A DNA stretch of 64,000 nucleotides from SMBSF63 sp034003545 (GTDB lineage: Bacteria > Chloroflexota > Anaerolineae > Anaerolineales > Anaerolineaceae), in NCBI GenBank assembly GCA_964447155.1, contig CAYURM010000010.1, positions 1 to 64,000 on the forward strand. The letters are read 5' to 3'. The position numbers and the translations under genes were made by a program. Shown piece by piece: positions 15,963 to 24,015 of this stretch. Positions within the stretch are counted from its first letter, which is position 1. Every line of letters starts with the position of its first letter. The notes below the pieces were generated by a model, which searched no databases, was not told the DNA's origin, and worked only from the letters and a program-made list of their open reading frames with translations.

Positions 15963-16994
15963 CTACATCAATGCAGCCTGCTCCCGATACTCCCGCGGCG
16001 TCATCCCCAGCCATTTCTTGAACGCCTTGCGGAATGTGCTGGGTTCCGAAAAACCGAGCAGGTAAGTGATCTGCTCCACGGTGTAATCCTCACTCAGGTA
16101 GCGTTTCGCCAGCCGCTCGCGGATATCCTGCGTCAGGTCACTGAAAACCACGCCCTCGTCAGCCAGGCGGTTTTGCAGGGTGCGCACGCTCATCGCCATC
16201 TCTTTGGCTACCTTGCGAATAGACAACGATTCATCATCCAGTTGAGCTAGGATGATCTTCGTCACCGCCTGGGTAGTGGCGTCCTTGCGCTCCAATCCGG
16301 CGATGAATTCCTGGGCATAGCGCTCAAAATAGGCCAGCAGCTCCGGGTTGGCCATCAATACCGGCACATTGACCAGGCTCATATCAATCGTGAAGGAATT
16401 GTGTTTCTGTTCAAACAGCACCGGGCATTTAAACACACGCTCATATTCGGCAGTCGAATCCGGCTGAGGGTAAATAAAGGTCACTTCCAGCGGACTCAAG
16501 TCCTGCCCCGACAGGTTGCGCATCATGCGCACCGAGCTGGCAATGGTGGACTCAAAACAATGCCGTGACATCTTCGGCGCATGAGGCGGCGTATCGAGAA
16601 TGACCTTGATCTTGTTGAACTTGATGCGCACACTACCCTCGATCATGTTACCAATAATGCGCGAATACCGGCCGGATTTCTCAAAGGCTTCACCCAGGGT
16701 CTTGCAGTTCATCATCATATACCCAAGGATCGACCAGCTCCCTGCTTCGGCAAACTCACCCATGTGCAGCCCAAAACACGGGTCGTTGGTGTAATCGGCT
16801 GCTGATTCCTGGATATGCAAATAGGCCTCGACTGGGAGATACGTGTCCGGAGATTTAACGCTCTCCGGGTCAACATCAATCGACCGCAAAAACGTATCAA
16901 TATCCACCCCGAGGGACTTGAGATAGAGACACATTTGGGTGAGGACAGTCACCGATACTGTGATGGGGGCGGGAGAATTGCTGTTCATGCGCAT
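15963..16994 (-). CDS. AraC family transcriptional regulator (OruR/ArgR-like sensor domain)
   Basis: 343 residues. The N-terminal ligand-binding half (about 1-230) is of the Arabinose_bd/OruR type, with LPVEAYLHI and DPCFGLHMGE. The C-terminal half has two HTH units: MAMSVRTLQNRLADEGV and then LLGFSEPSTFRKAFKKWLG with the closing MTPREYR motif. AAGG before ATG 16994 is the preferred start; GTG 17000 and ATG 16988 are alternatives. It is transcribed away from the five-gene membrane-protein run starting at 17111, which is its most likely target. The inducer is unknown. Confidence 0.88.
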   Translation of the reverse strand: MRMNSNSPAPITVSVTVLTQMCLYLKSLGVDIDTFLRSIDVDPESVKSPDTYLPVEAYLHIQESAADYTNDPCFGLHMGEFAEAGSWSILGYMMMNCKTLGEAFEKSGRYSRIIGNMIEGSVRIKFNKIKVILDTPPHAPKMSRHCFESTIASSVRMMRNLSGQDLSPLEVTFIYPQPDSTAEYERVFKCPVLFEQKHNSFTIDMSLVNVPVLMANPELLAYFERYAQEFIAGLERKDATTQAVTKIILAQLDDESLSIRKVAKEMAMSVRTLQNRLADEGVVFSDLTQDIRERLAKRYLSEDYTVEQITYLLGFSEPSTFRKAFKKWLGMTPREYREQAALM

Positions 16995-17110
16995 GTACAC
17001 CTTATCTTTGCACCAAAAGCCATATTTTTTGCAGGAGAGGTCATAGAAAAGATTCTGTTTTCACCCTATCATTATACTGATAAAAGTTGTGGAAACAAAA
17101 GGAGTATAAA

Positions 17111-17770
17111 ATGAATCGTTCAACCCGTATCATCATCGCAGTTATTGGGATCATGCTGGCAATCGCCGGAATCAGTCATGGTTTCTTTGAAGTCCTGCAA
17201 GGCAATACCCCCACCGGCGGCATCGGCATCAACGCCATTGGCCCGGACCACATCCAGTGGGAGTGGGGCGGAGAAGGTGCTTTAACCCTGGTACCCAATT
17301 TTCTCCTCACCGGTCTGCTTGCCATCACGGTCAGCATCGCCATCGCCGTCTGGTCGGTTGGTTTCGTTCACAAGAAAGGCGGCGCAACGGTCTTCATTCT
17401 GCTGTTTGTGGCTCTGTTCCTGGTGGGCGGTGGGGTTGCCCAACTGGTCTTTTTCCTGCCGGCCTGGGGTGTCGCTTCGCGCATTAACAAGCCCCTCACG
17501 TGGTGGCGCAAAGTGCTTCCGGCCAGGATCCGCCCGGCACTGGGTAAAATTTGGCCGGTCACCCTGTCCATCTCGGTAATCAGTTTCCTGATCGGGCTGT
17601 ATATCGCCATTACTGGCCGCGTGCCCGGTTTCAACAACATCACTGACGCGGACACCGTGCTGGCGATCTGCTGGAGCTTCATCTTTGGCGGCGGCTGGGC
17701 AATGAACCTGCTGACGTATGTGTCCGGCTTTGCTGATGATATCGAACGCCGCATCCAGCAGGAAAGTTGA
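17111..17770 (+). CDS. Membrane protein, paralogue of the third gene of the run
   Basis: 219 residues, five predicted helices. Near the N-terminus: ISHGFFEVLQGN, then a GP-rich extracytoplasmic stretch, LVPNFLLTGLLA and FLVGGG. The same pattern (HG-FE-LQGN, PN, FL-GGG) recurs in the protein at 18147-18788, so these are diverged copies. AAAAGGAG sits before ATG 17111; an in-frame start at 17087 is less likely. First gene of the run facing the AraC regulator; a TATACT at 17073-17078 may be its -10. Function unknown. Confidence 0.7.
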   Translation: MNRSTRIIIAVIGIMLAIAGISHGFFEVLQGNTPTGGIGINAIGPDHIQWEWGGEGALTLVPNFLLTGLLAITVSIAIAVWSVGFVHKKGGATVFILLFVALFLVGGGVAQLVFFLPAWGVASRINKPLTWWRKVLPARIRPALGKIWPVTLSISVISFLIGLYIAITGRVPGFNNITDADTVLAICWSFIFGGGWAMNLLTYVSGFADDIERRIQQES

Positions 17771-17772
17771 CC

Positions 17773-18150
17773 ATGATTACAGCAAGCAAATTCATCCTCC
17801 CCGGCATCATTTTCGTCCTCACCCTTGCCTCCGGCGTGTGGTTGAGCAACGCGGGGAAACCCTACAATAACGCCATCTTCGCCATCCACAAGCTGATCGC
17901 CCTGAGCGCAGTCGTACTGGCCGCCATTCAGATGGTCGCAGGCTTCAAAACCGCAGACCTAACCACCCTGCTCATCGTGCTGGCCGTCGCTGCCATTCTG
18001 GCGGTGATTGCCCTCTTCGCCACCGGCGCCTTGATGAGTCTGGACAAAGAACCCTACAAAGTCTGGCTGACCATTCACCAAACCGCGCCGGCCGTCATGT
18101 CCATCGCCGGCGCCGCCATCATCTACCTGCTGGAGCGGGGGCAGGCATGA
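17773..18150 (+). CDS. Small four-helix membrane protein
   Basis: 125 residues, four helices (about 6-24, 38-56, 64-84, 104-120). Histidines in FAIHKLIAL and WLTIHQTAP sit near helix ends and might bind heme or a metal, but no cytochrome family is recognised. The start is ATG 17773 with AGGAAAG before it; the in-frame TTG at 17767 is not preferred. It follows the previous stop by 2 bp and overlaps the next gene by 4 bp, so it is tightly coupled to both. Confidence 0.65.
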   Translation: MITASKFILPGIIFVLTLASGVWLSNAGKPYNNAIFAIHKLIALSAVVLAAIQMVAGFKTADLTTLLIVLAVAAILAVIALFATGALMSLDKEPYKVWLTIHQTAPAVMSIAGAAIIYLLERGQA

Positions 18151-18788
18151 AGATCCGCAATACCATCCGCATCACCAGCACTTCTCTGGGCATCTACGCC
18201 GGTCTGCTGGGCGTCGAGCATGGCATCTTCGAACTTATGCAGGGGAACATTCTCACCAATGGGCTGATCATCCAGGCCATGGGACCCATCTGCAATGCGG
18301 ACGCCGCGTGGCACGCCTGTTTCCCTGCCTTCACCATTCTGCCCAACTACGCTGTCAGCGGCGTGCTGGCAACCCTCTTCAGTTTGAGCGTGGCCGCTTG
18401 GGCCGCCAGCTGCATCCAGTTGCGGCGCGGCGGGTTGATCTTGCTGCTGCTTTCAATTGGCATGTTCCTCACCGGCGGCGGGTTTGTGTCCTTCCTCACC
18501 GGAACACTGGCATCCGCTGCGGCCAGCACCTTCCGCCTGTCCGGCGGCCAACGCCAGCGTGGTCTGCCCCACAGCCTGCGGCGCACCCTGGCCGTCCTCT
18601 TCCCGTGGACCCTGCTGCTCATCGCTGGCTGGATTCCCGGAAGCTGGCTGTTGGGTCATTTTTACCCTGAGACAATGCTCAAGATCGGCACCCCGCTCTT
18701 CCTGCTCTTTGACCTGTTATTGCCCCTCGTCTCCGTCTTCGCGGCATTCGCGCATGACATGACGCCCGAAACTGTAAAAACAAATTGA
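18147..18788 (+). CDS. Membrane protein, paralogue of the first gene of the run
   Basis: 213 residues, five predicted helices. VEHGIFELMQGN, an AMGP stretch, ILPNYAVSGVLA and FLTGGGF match the first gene of the run position for position. This copy has gained two cysteines in the external loop (GPICNADAAWHACF), possibly a disulfide. It starts with a 4-bp ATGA overlap on the preceding gene. It is separated from its paralogue only by the four-helix protein, so the three may form a complex; that is inference. Confidence 0.68.
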   Translation: MKIRNTIRITSTSLGIYAGLLGVEHGIFELMQGNILTNGLIIQAMGPICNADAAWHACFPAFTILPNYAVSGVLATLFSLSVAAWAASCIQLRRGGLILLLLSIGMFLTGGGFVSFLTGTLASAAASTFRLSGGQRQRGLPHSLRRTLAVLFPWTLLLIAGWIPGSWLLGHFYPETMLKIGTPLFLLFDLLLPLVSVFAAFAHDMTPETVKTN

Positions 18789-18811
18789 AATCATTTATCT
18801 ATGAGGAACCA

Positions 18812-19534
18812 ATGACTACAAATACATCAATCCCCACAAATAATGACCTGAAAAATGTGTACAAGGTCGGCGCAATTGCCGTCCTGATCCAGCTTGCCAC
18901 TATCCTGTTACTCCTCATCGCCTCCTTCGCACTCGGCCTGGAGCCGCGCCCCGCCACCGTGGCGGAATTCTACGCCATGTATAATGAAAGCAAGCTCACC
19001 GGCATGCTGCGTGATGATTTTTCCAGCCTGATCCTGATTACCATGTATCTGGGCTCCGCGCCTGCTTTGTTCTTCGCCCTGCGCAAACAGAACTTCACCG
19101 TTGCCCTCATCACAACCATCATGCTCCTGACCGGCACTGTCGGCGCTTTTGCCGTGCATGCCGGCTTCTCGATGATGCACCTCAGCGACCTGTACGCGTC
19201 CGCCGCGACTGAAGCCCAGCGCGCACAACTGCTGGCCGCCGGCGAGGCCGTCCTGGCCAGTGACATGTGGAACAGCACCGCCGGTTACATGGGCGGTATC
19301 CTCCTGCAAGGGCCGGGAGTTGTCCTCTCCCTGCTGATGTTGCGCAACAAGGATTTCAGCAAGGTGACCGCCATTAGCGGCCTGCTGGGCAACGGCCTCG
19401 ACCTGATCCAGCACTTATTCCATCCCTTCGTCCCCGAAATCGCAGGATTGATCCAGCCGGTGATGGGCATCTTCTACCTGGTCTGGTTCCCCGCTCTGGC
19501 CCGCGACCTGCTGCGCCTGTCGCGTAAAAAATAG
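18812..19534 (+). CDS. DUF4386-like membrane protein
   Basis: 240 residues with about six helices. The N-terminal KNVYKVGAIAVLIQ, the GLEPRPATVAEFYAMY loop and the later NGLDLI and GIFYLVWF patterns resemble the DUF4386 family, which has no known role. GAGG 5 nt before ATG 18812 fixes the start. It begins 23 bp after the previous stop and is probably part of the same transcript. Confidence 0.65.
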   Translation: MTTNTSIPTNNDLKNVYKVGAIAVLIQLATILLLLIASFALGLEPRPATVAEFYAMYNESKLTGMLRDDFSSLILITMYLGSAPALFFALRKQNFTVALITTIMLLTGTVGAFAVHAGFSMMHLSDLYASAATEAQRAQLLAAGEAVLASDMWNSTAGYMGGILLQGPGVVLSLLMLRNKDFSKVTAISGLLGNGLDLIQHLFHPFVPEIAGLIQPVMGIFYLVWFPALARDLLRLSRKK

Positions 19535-19568
19535 CTAACACGCCCTGGGCCTGCGCTGCTCAACCGCA

Positions 19569-19630
19569 CCCTGAGCCTGTTGAAGGGAGCGCGACCGCTA
19601 GACCCGCTCCGGCTTCGGCAAGCTCAGCCT
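19569..19630. repeat. Dispersed inverted-repeat element
   Basis: CCCTGAGCCTGTTGAAGGG (19569-19587) and an imperfect inverted copy ending in CTTCGGCAAGCTCAGCC (to 19630) flank a short spacer. This CCTGAGCCTGTxGAAGG motif is a widely dispersed bacterial repeat. It sits between the fourth and fifth genes of the membrane-protein run and may form a hairpin in their mRNA. Confidence 0.5.
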
Positions 19631-19660
19631 ACGCTAAATAATGTTCACAAGGACAACCTT

Positions 19661-20464
19661 ATGCAAAAAAAATCCTACCCTGTCACCAACAGCCTAAAAT
19701 CTGTCGAGACGTTGTCCATCATCATCGCCGCCCTCATGGCCGCCGCCTCCCTATCAGCCCTGCTCTTCCCTGCGGCGCTTTACGCCAGTGAGGAAACCCG
19801 CCAGGCGATGCTGACCAATGATGTGGTCAATCTTGTGATCGGTGTACCGACTATCATCGCCTGCCTGCTGCTCCACCGTCGCGAACGCCTGATCGGCCTG
19901 CTCTTCTGGCCCGGTGCTCTGCTTTACGTGACCTATAACTCCCTCGCTGCCACAGTCGCCTTCCCCTCCTGGTTCCTCTTCATCGTTCACCTGACGCTGA
20001 CCGCCCTCAGCACCGCCGCACTCGCCCTCCTCCTGCCGCGCATGGATATGCCCGCCATTAAAAAACGCCTGGCGGGCAAAGTGCCGGAGCGTTTCGCGGG
20101 AACCGTCCTGGCCCTGTTCGGTGTCGCCTTCTTCTTCCTCGCCCTGAGCATCCTCTTCGGCGGCGAAACCGGCCGCAGCGAAATTGCCACTGCCACTGCT
20201 GACCTGGTCGTCGCTCCCTTCTGGACCGTCAGCGGCATCCAGCTCCTCCGCCGCAAACCCTTCGGTTATGCCCTTGGCGCGGGCATGCTCTTCCACGCCG
20301 CCACCCTCTTCATTGGACTGCTGATCTACTTCTTCCTCCAGCCCCTTGTCGCAGGCGTCCCCTTCCCTCTGGAGGACTTCATCGTCATCGTCCCCATGGC
20401 CCTGTTATGTTTTGTACCATTCGGATTGTTTGTACGGGGGTTGCTTCGCAAATCATCCCATTAA
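19661..20464 (+). CDS. Multi-spanning membrane protein
   Basis: 267 residues with about eight predicted helices, including two near the C-terminus separated by VAGVPFPLEDF. AAGGAC lies before ATG 19661; the longer frame from 19580 runs through the repeat element and is rejected. It is the last gene of the same-strand run that starts at 17111. No recognised family; the loops RRERLIGLLF and RRKPFGYALG are basic and probably cytoplasmic. Confidence 0.6.
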   Translation: MQKKSYPVTNSLKSVETLSIIIAALMAAASLSALLFPAALYASEETRQAMLTNDVVNLVIGVPTIIACLLLHRRERLIGLLFWPGALLYVTYNSLAATVAFPSWFLFIVHLTLTALSTAALALLLPRMDMPAIKKRLAGKVPERFAGTVLALFGVAFFFLALSILFGGETGRSEIATATADLVVAPFWTVSGIQLLRRKPFGYALGAGMLFHAATLFIGLLIYFFLQPLVAGVPFPLEDFIVIVPMALLCFVPFGLFVRGLLRKSSH

Positions 20465-20481
20465 CAAACGGTGAAGTATCG

Positions 20482-20487
20482 TATAAT
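20482..20487 (+). promoter_or_regulatory. -10 element placed for a leaderless transcript
   Basis: TATAAT ends 7 nt before the ATG at 20495, so transcription would begin at or next to the start codon. No Shine-Dalgarno sequence precedes that ATG. A TTAACA at 20461 is a possible -35 but at only 15 bp spacing. Confidence 0.5.
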
Positions 20488-20494
20488 CACTTGT

Positions 20495-21175
20495 ATGGAC
20501 GAGAGTGAAGAAAACATCAAGGAGTGCATTAATATTCTACTGGTCAATGAGATTCCCCTGATGGGCAATGTGATCGCCGCAGCCCTGGAAGACGAAACCG
20601 ATATTTGTGTGGTTGGCCGTGCCACCAGCATGGATGATGCCCTGCAGATTGTTCAGGAAAAAGAGATTGATGTCGCCCTGATCAGCACCCGCCTGCCAGA
20701 GCAAGGGGCGTTGAAACTGACCGAGGCCATCACCCGTCTGGCGCCAGAAACCAAAGTGCTCGCTTTGGGACTGGCGGAAGAGAAAAAACGCGTGCTGCGC
20801 TACGTGGAAGCTGGCGCAACCGGTTACGTACTCAAAGATGATTCGCTGGACGATATGATTGAAACCGTTCGCGCCGCCATGGACGGGAAAGTATTCATCT
20901 CACCACAAATTGCCGCGGCAATGATGGAACGGCTTTCTGACCTGGCGCAAATGTTTTCGGACATTGAAAACAGCGTGATGGATGATGTTGGCCTCACCCC
21001 GCGGGAATTTGAAGTGCTGGAGTTAATTGGCCAAGGCTTGACCAATCAACAAATTGCCGATCAGCTCTTCATTGAGGTGGGTACGGTCAAAAATCATGTG
21101 CACAATATTCTTGACAAATTGAATGTCACCAGCAGGGGAGAAGCGGCCGCCTACCTGGCGTTTATTAGCACCTAA
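20495..21175 (+). CDS. LuxR/NarL-type regulator with degenerate receiver domain
   Basis: 226 residues. The N-terminal receiver fold (about 13-130) has lost key residues: the acidic pair is Asn-Glu (18-19, ILLVNEIPLM) and the phospho-acceptor position is Ser64 (ALISTRLP), while the conserved Lys114 (VLKDD) is kept. The C-terminal LuxR HTH (about 167-226: LTPREFEVLELIGQGLTNQQIA, broken here as LTPREFEVLEL and GLTNQQIA) is intact. It probably does not respond to a histidine kinase in the usual way. GTG 20471 is possible, but ATG 20495 follows a -10 element directly. No kinase gene is nearby. Confidence 0.85.
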   Translation: MDESEENIKECINILLVNEIPLMGNVIAAALEDETDICVVGRATSMDDALQIVQEKEIDVALISTRLPEQGALKLTEAITRLAPETKVLALGLAEEKKRVLRYVEAGATGYVLKDDSLDDMIETVRAAMDGKVFISPQIAAAMMERLSDLAQMFSDIENSVMDDVGLTPREFEVLELIGQGLTNQQIADQLFIEVGTVKNHVHNILDKLNVTSRGEAAAYLAFIST

Positions 21176-21503
21176 CCAGTCCCTGTTTTTCCCCCACAGC
21201 ATATAAATATATCCTCATCTATATCTTCATGATAGAAAGGCATACATAGACGCCAATTGCGTGCTGTGTTATCTTTGGTATAGATGAACAACAGATAAGA
21301 AACGGCTTGCCAATCCCGGTAATATTGATCTACTGCGGATGTATTCCACCGCCATGCAAAACTTATTTCGAGCCCATCCTTTTGGTTTGTTTACAAAAAA
21401 GGATGTCGCTTTGCAGCATATTCATCTCTTACCAGATGATTGGCAAGTTTTAACGCATTATATTCAGGGAGAAATCATCCCAAAGGAAAACAGGAATGAG
21501 AAA
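21176..21503. other. Intergenic region, about 330 bp
   Basis: A+T-rich. No RNA gene or repeat is recognised. TTGGTATAGA near 21271 is a possible -10 region. An in-frame ATG at 21339 would extend the following gene by 55 residues, but that extension lacks a ribosome binding site and has no resemblance to the family. Confidence 0.4.
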
Positions 21504-21851
21504 ATGGATATTTATATTGACACAGATGAAATGAAGCAAAAATTAACCCAACAAAAACAGGTGCTTACGCAGCAAATTAAAGAAGAAAAGCGTAAGGCCT
21601 CTCCCACAGAGATGACGAACCCCGATCGCAACGATCTGGCGGCAGATTATGCTTTGCGCGACCGCCGGACTTCCCTGCTGGAGCAATTAACTAACCAGCA
21701 CGCCGAAGTGGAAGATGCCCTGGCGCGCATCAATGACGGCAGCTATGGTTTTTGCACAAGCTGTGGCAAACCCATTCTGCCAGAACGACTTGCCGTGCTC
21801 AATTATGCAAAACTTTGCATCGAATGCCAGCGCATTGAGAACGAGAACTAA
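21504..21851 (+). CDS. DksA/TraR-type C4 zinc-finger protein
   Basis: 115 residues. An N-terminal coiled coil (about 8-75, rich in Gln/Lys/Glu) is followed by the zinc finger FCTSCGKPI...LCIECQ with Cys84, Cys87, Cys105 and Cys108. DksA relatives enter the RNA polymerase secondary channel and alter initiation, often with ppGpp; many short members are uncharacterised. The DxxDxA tip of E. coli DksA cannot be placed with confidence (ADYALRD is nearby). Start chosen at ATG 21504 after AGGA. It precedes carD by 67 bp, so two polymerase-binding factors are adjacent. Confidence 0.8.
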   Translation: MDIYIDTDEMKQKLTQQKQVLTQQIKEEKRKASPTEMTNPDRNDLAADYALRDRRTSLLEQLTNQHAEVEDALARINDGSYGFCTSCGKPILPERLAVLNYAKLCIECQRIENEN

Positions 21852-21918
21852 TACGGAAAGCTCGTGCGAACCGATAAAAGGAAACGTATATCAAACAGGC
21901 GATGATAAAGGAGTCAGG

Positions 21919-22446
21919 ATGAATGACAACAGCGAAAAATTAAAAAATGGAGACTGGATTGTTCATGTTGCGTATGGGGTCGGCCAGATTGACGGGATTG
22001 AACCCATGCCTTTAAGTGAAAACGAAGAGCCTTGCTACCGCGTGCGCACTCAGGATAGCACCTTCTGGCTACCCATGGAAAATATGGATAGTCACCGTGT
22101 CCGTCCGCTGGCCAGCCCGGAGGGTATTCAACGCGCCCTGCAAACACTGCGCCAGCCGCCCAATAAAATGGCTTCCGGCTACAAAGCCCGCCGCCAACGA
22201 ATTCAGGATGTCATTCGGGATGGAGATCTCAAAACCGACATGATCCTGGTGCGGGATTTGAATGAGCTGCAATTCAATAAAGGGCTCAATGATACCGAAC
22301 AGCGGGCGTATAACACCATTGTCCGCCGCTTCTTGCAAGAATGGACATTGAGCAAGGATATTCAAATGAAAGAAGCCAAGAAAAAACTGAATCAATTTTT
22401 GCAGGAAAGTCGCAAAAAAGGAAAACAAAAACAAGTAGCGGCGTGA
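21919..22446 (+). CDS. carD: CarD/CdnL-type transcription factor
   Basis: 175 residues. The N-terminal RNA-polymerase interaction domain (about 8-60) begins LKNGDWIVHVAYGVGQIDGI, split here as LKNGDWIVHV and AYGVGQIDGI, the CarD_TRCF Tudor-like pattern. A helical C-terminal DNA-binding half (about 75-170) ends in a lysine-rich tail. CarD stabilises open promoter complexes at rRNA and housekeeping promoters. AAGGAG precedes ATG 21919. It sits between the DksA-like gene and the S1-type gene on the same strand. Confidence 0.85.
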   Translation: MNDNSEKLKNGDWIVHVAYGVGQIDGIEPMPLSENEEPCYRVRTQDSTFWLPMENMDSHRVRPLASPEGIQRALQTLRQPPNKMASGYKARRQRIQDVIRDGDLKTDMILVRDLNELQFNKGLNDTEQRAYNTIVRRFLQEWTLSKDIQMKEAKKKLNQFLQESRKKGKQKQVAA

Positions 22447-22483
22447 TCATCCCCGCCGTCATCGAATCCAAACAAATTCACAC

Positions 22484-22497
22484 AGGAGGAAATCATT
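22484..22497 (+). promoter_or_regulatory. Strong Shine-Dalgarno feeding an ATT start codon
   Basis: AGGAGGA (22484-22490) is followed after a few bases by ATT (22495-22497) in frame with the S1-domain protein. No ATG, GTG or TTG lies in frame between the upstream stop (22444) and ATG 22537, and that ATG has no comparable ribosome binding site. The neighbouring ATC (22492) is the only other candidate. Confidence 0.6.
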
Positions 22498-23763
22498 TTT
22501 ACGGAAACTGAAATCACAGCCAATCGTTTTGAAGAAATGCTGGAAAATTACACGCACATCAAACCCAAACGCGGTCAAATCCTGGATGGCGAAGTCGTTG
22601 CCATCACCGACGAAACCGTTATTCTGGACGTCGGTGCCAAGCGGGACGCCATGGTCTCCAAACAGGAGATAGCCCAACTGCCAGAAACCATCCTGCAGGA
22701 ATTATTCATTGGGAGTCAGATGCCTGTATTTGTCACCAACACGGCCAATCCAAGTGAGGAGTTATGGGTATCCATTGAAAAAGGACTGGCCCAAAAAGAC
22801 TGGAACCGGGCCGCCGAACTTCTGGAAACGGAAGAAACGCTGGAGTTGGAAGTTGTTGACACCAATGCGGGCGGCTTGCTGACAAGTTTTGGCCGGATCA
22901 CCGGATTTGTGCCCAACTCCCTGATCCCTGGTCTCTCCTTTGGTTTGGGGAATGATGCCAAACAAAAGATCAAACAAGACTACCTTGGCAAAACCCTGCC
23001 ATTGAATGTCATTGAAGTCAATCAGCCCAGAAAACGCCTGATTCTGTCCGGCAAAGCGGCTGAAACCGCGCAGCGTCAGCAGCGCCTGGAGGAATTGAAA
23101 CCCGGCGAAACCATCACCGGGATTGTTTCCAACGTGGTTGATTTTGGCGCCTTCGTAAACCTGAACGGAATTGACGGGCTGGTGCATATTTCCAAGCTGG
23201 CCTGGGAAAAAATAGAACACCCCGCTGATGTGGTCAAACCAGGTGATGAAATTGAAGTGATGATTGAAAAAGTGGATATGGATCGCGGCAGGGTGAGTCT
23301 CAACCGCCGCGCCCTGATCCCCGGCCCCTGGGATAAATTTGCAGAAGAACATCACAGCGGGGATATGATGGAAGGAACCGTCGAATCCGTCTGTGATTTT
23401 GGCGCATTCATCAAGCTGACGGACAGCATCACCGGCCTGGTGCATTCCAGCGAGCTGCTCTCCGCTAACGCCTACGCCCCTACTGAAACGATCCAGACTG
23501 ACGAAAAAGTGCTGGTACGCATCCTCGACATCAATACCGAACGTCAGCGGGTCAGCCTCAGCATGCGCCGCGTGCCGATGGATGATTTTGCGCAATGGAT
23601 GCTGGACAGCGAGGACGATACTGCCCCGGCTGATTCTGTGGCAGCGGAAAATGAAAACGCCGCATCAGAAGATGCACAGAATGTACCGTTAAGTGAAGAT
23701 GACCTGGTGATTCCAGATGAAATCTTGTTGGCAACAGAACCGCAGATGGAAGATCAGGATTAA
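22495..23763 (+). CDS. S1 RNA-binding domain protein (ribosomal protein S1-like)
   Basis: About 422 residues if it starts at ATT 22495, or 408 from ATG 22537. Four S1 repeats: one from GQILDGEVVAI, a diverged second around GRITGFVPNSL, then two canonical ones with GIVSNVVDFGAFVNL and GTVESVCDFGAFIKL, each followed by a GLVHISKL- or GLVHSSEL-type strand. An acidic tail closes the protein. Low-copy S1 proteins of this form bind mRNA at the 30S subunit in many non-proteobacteria. It follows carD by 48 bp and has a terminator behind it. An AUU start, as in infC, would suggest start-codon-dependent control. Confidence 0.88.
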   Translation: MFTETEITANRFEEMLENYTHIKPKRGQILDGEVVAITDETVILDVGAKRDAMVSKQEIAQLPETILQELFIGSQMPVFVTNTANPSEELWVSIEKGLAQKDWNRAAELLETEETLELEVVDTNAGGLLTSFGRITGFVPNSLIPGLSFGLGNDAKQKIKQDYLGKTLPLNVIEVNQPRKRLILSGKAAETAQRQQRLEELKPGETITGIVSNVVDFGAFVNLNGIDGLVHISKLAWEKIEHPADVVKPGDEIEVMIEKVDMDRGRVSLNRRALIPGPWDKFAEEHHSGDMMEGTVESVCDFGAFIKLTDSITGLVHSSELLSANAYAPTETIQTDEKVLVRILDINTERQRVSLSMRRVPMDDFAQWMLDSEDDTAPADSVAAENENAASEDAQNVPLSEDDLVIPDEILLATEPQMEDQD

Positions 23764-23784
23764 CCCGTACGATTTTTAATTAAC

Positions 23785-23815
23785 AAGCAGGCTGGCGAAC
23801 GCCGGCCTGCTTTGA
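23785..23815 (+). terminator. Terminator of the S1-like gene
   Basis: AAGCAGGC-T-GGC (from 23785) pairs with GCC-G-GCCTGCTT around GAAC, followed by TTGATT. It lies 22 bp after the stop at 23763. Confidence 0.65.
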
Positions 23816-24015
23816 TTAAATCCAGCCTACGTCTACCCTGCGGTCGCTCTCCACATTGCGCGTATTAACCGTTGTCTTCGGCTCCAGCATCATCAGCTGC
23901 ACCTCTTCCTCAGCAGCAAGCGTACGTTGTGCACCCTATACCGCAGCGGACGCCGCCACATTTCCCTCTGCTGCGGTATAATCGGCACAGGATCATCACA
24001 CCGGAAGGATGCCCT

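Noticed and set aside
21339..21503. 55-residue N-terminal extension of the DksA-like protein
   Set aside because: No ribosome binding site at ATG 21339, unlike any DksA-type N-terminus.
22537..22539. ATG 22537 as start of the S1-like protein
   Set aside because: Not excluded, but it has no Shine-Dalgarno, while a perfect one sits ahead of ATT 22495 in frame.
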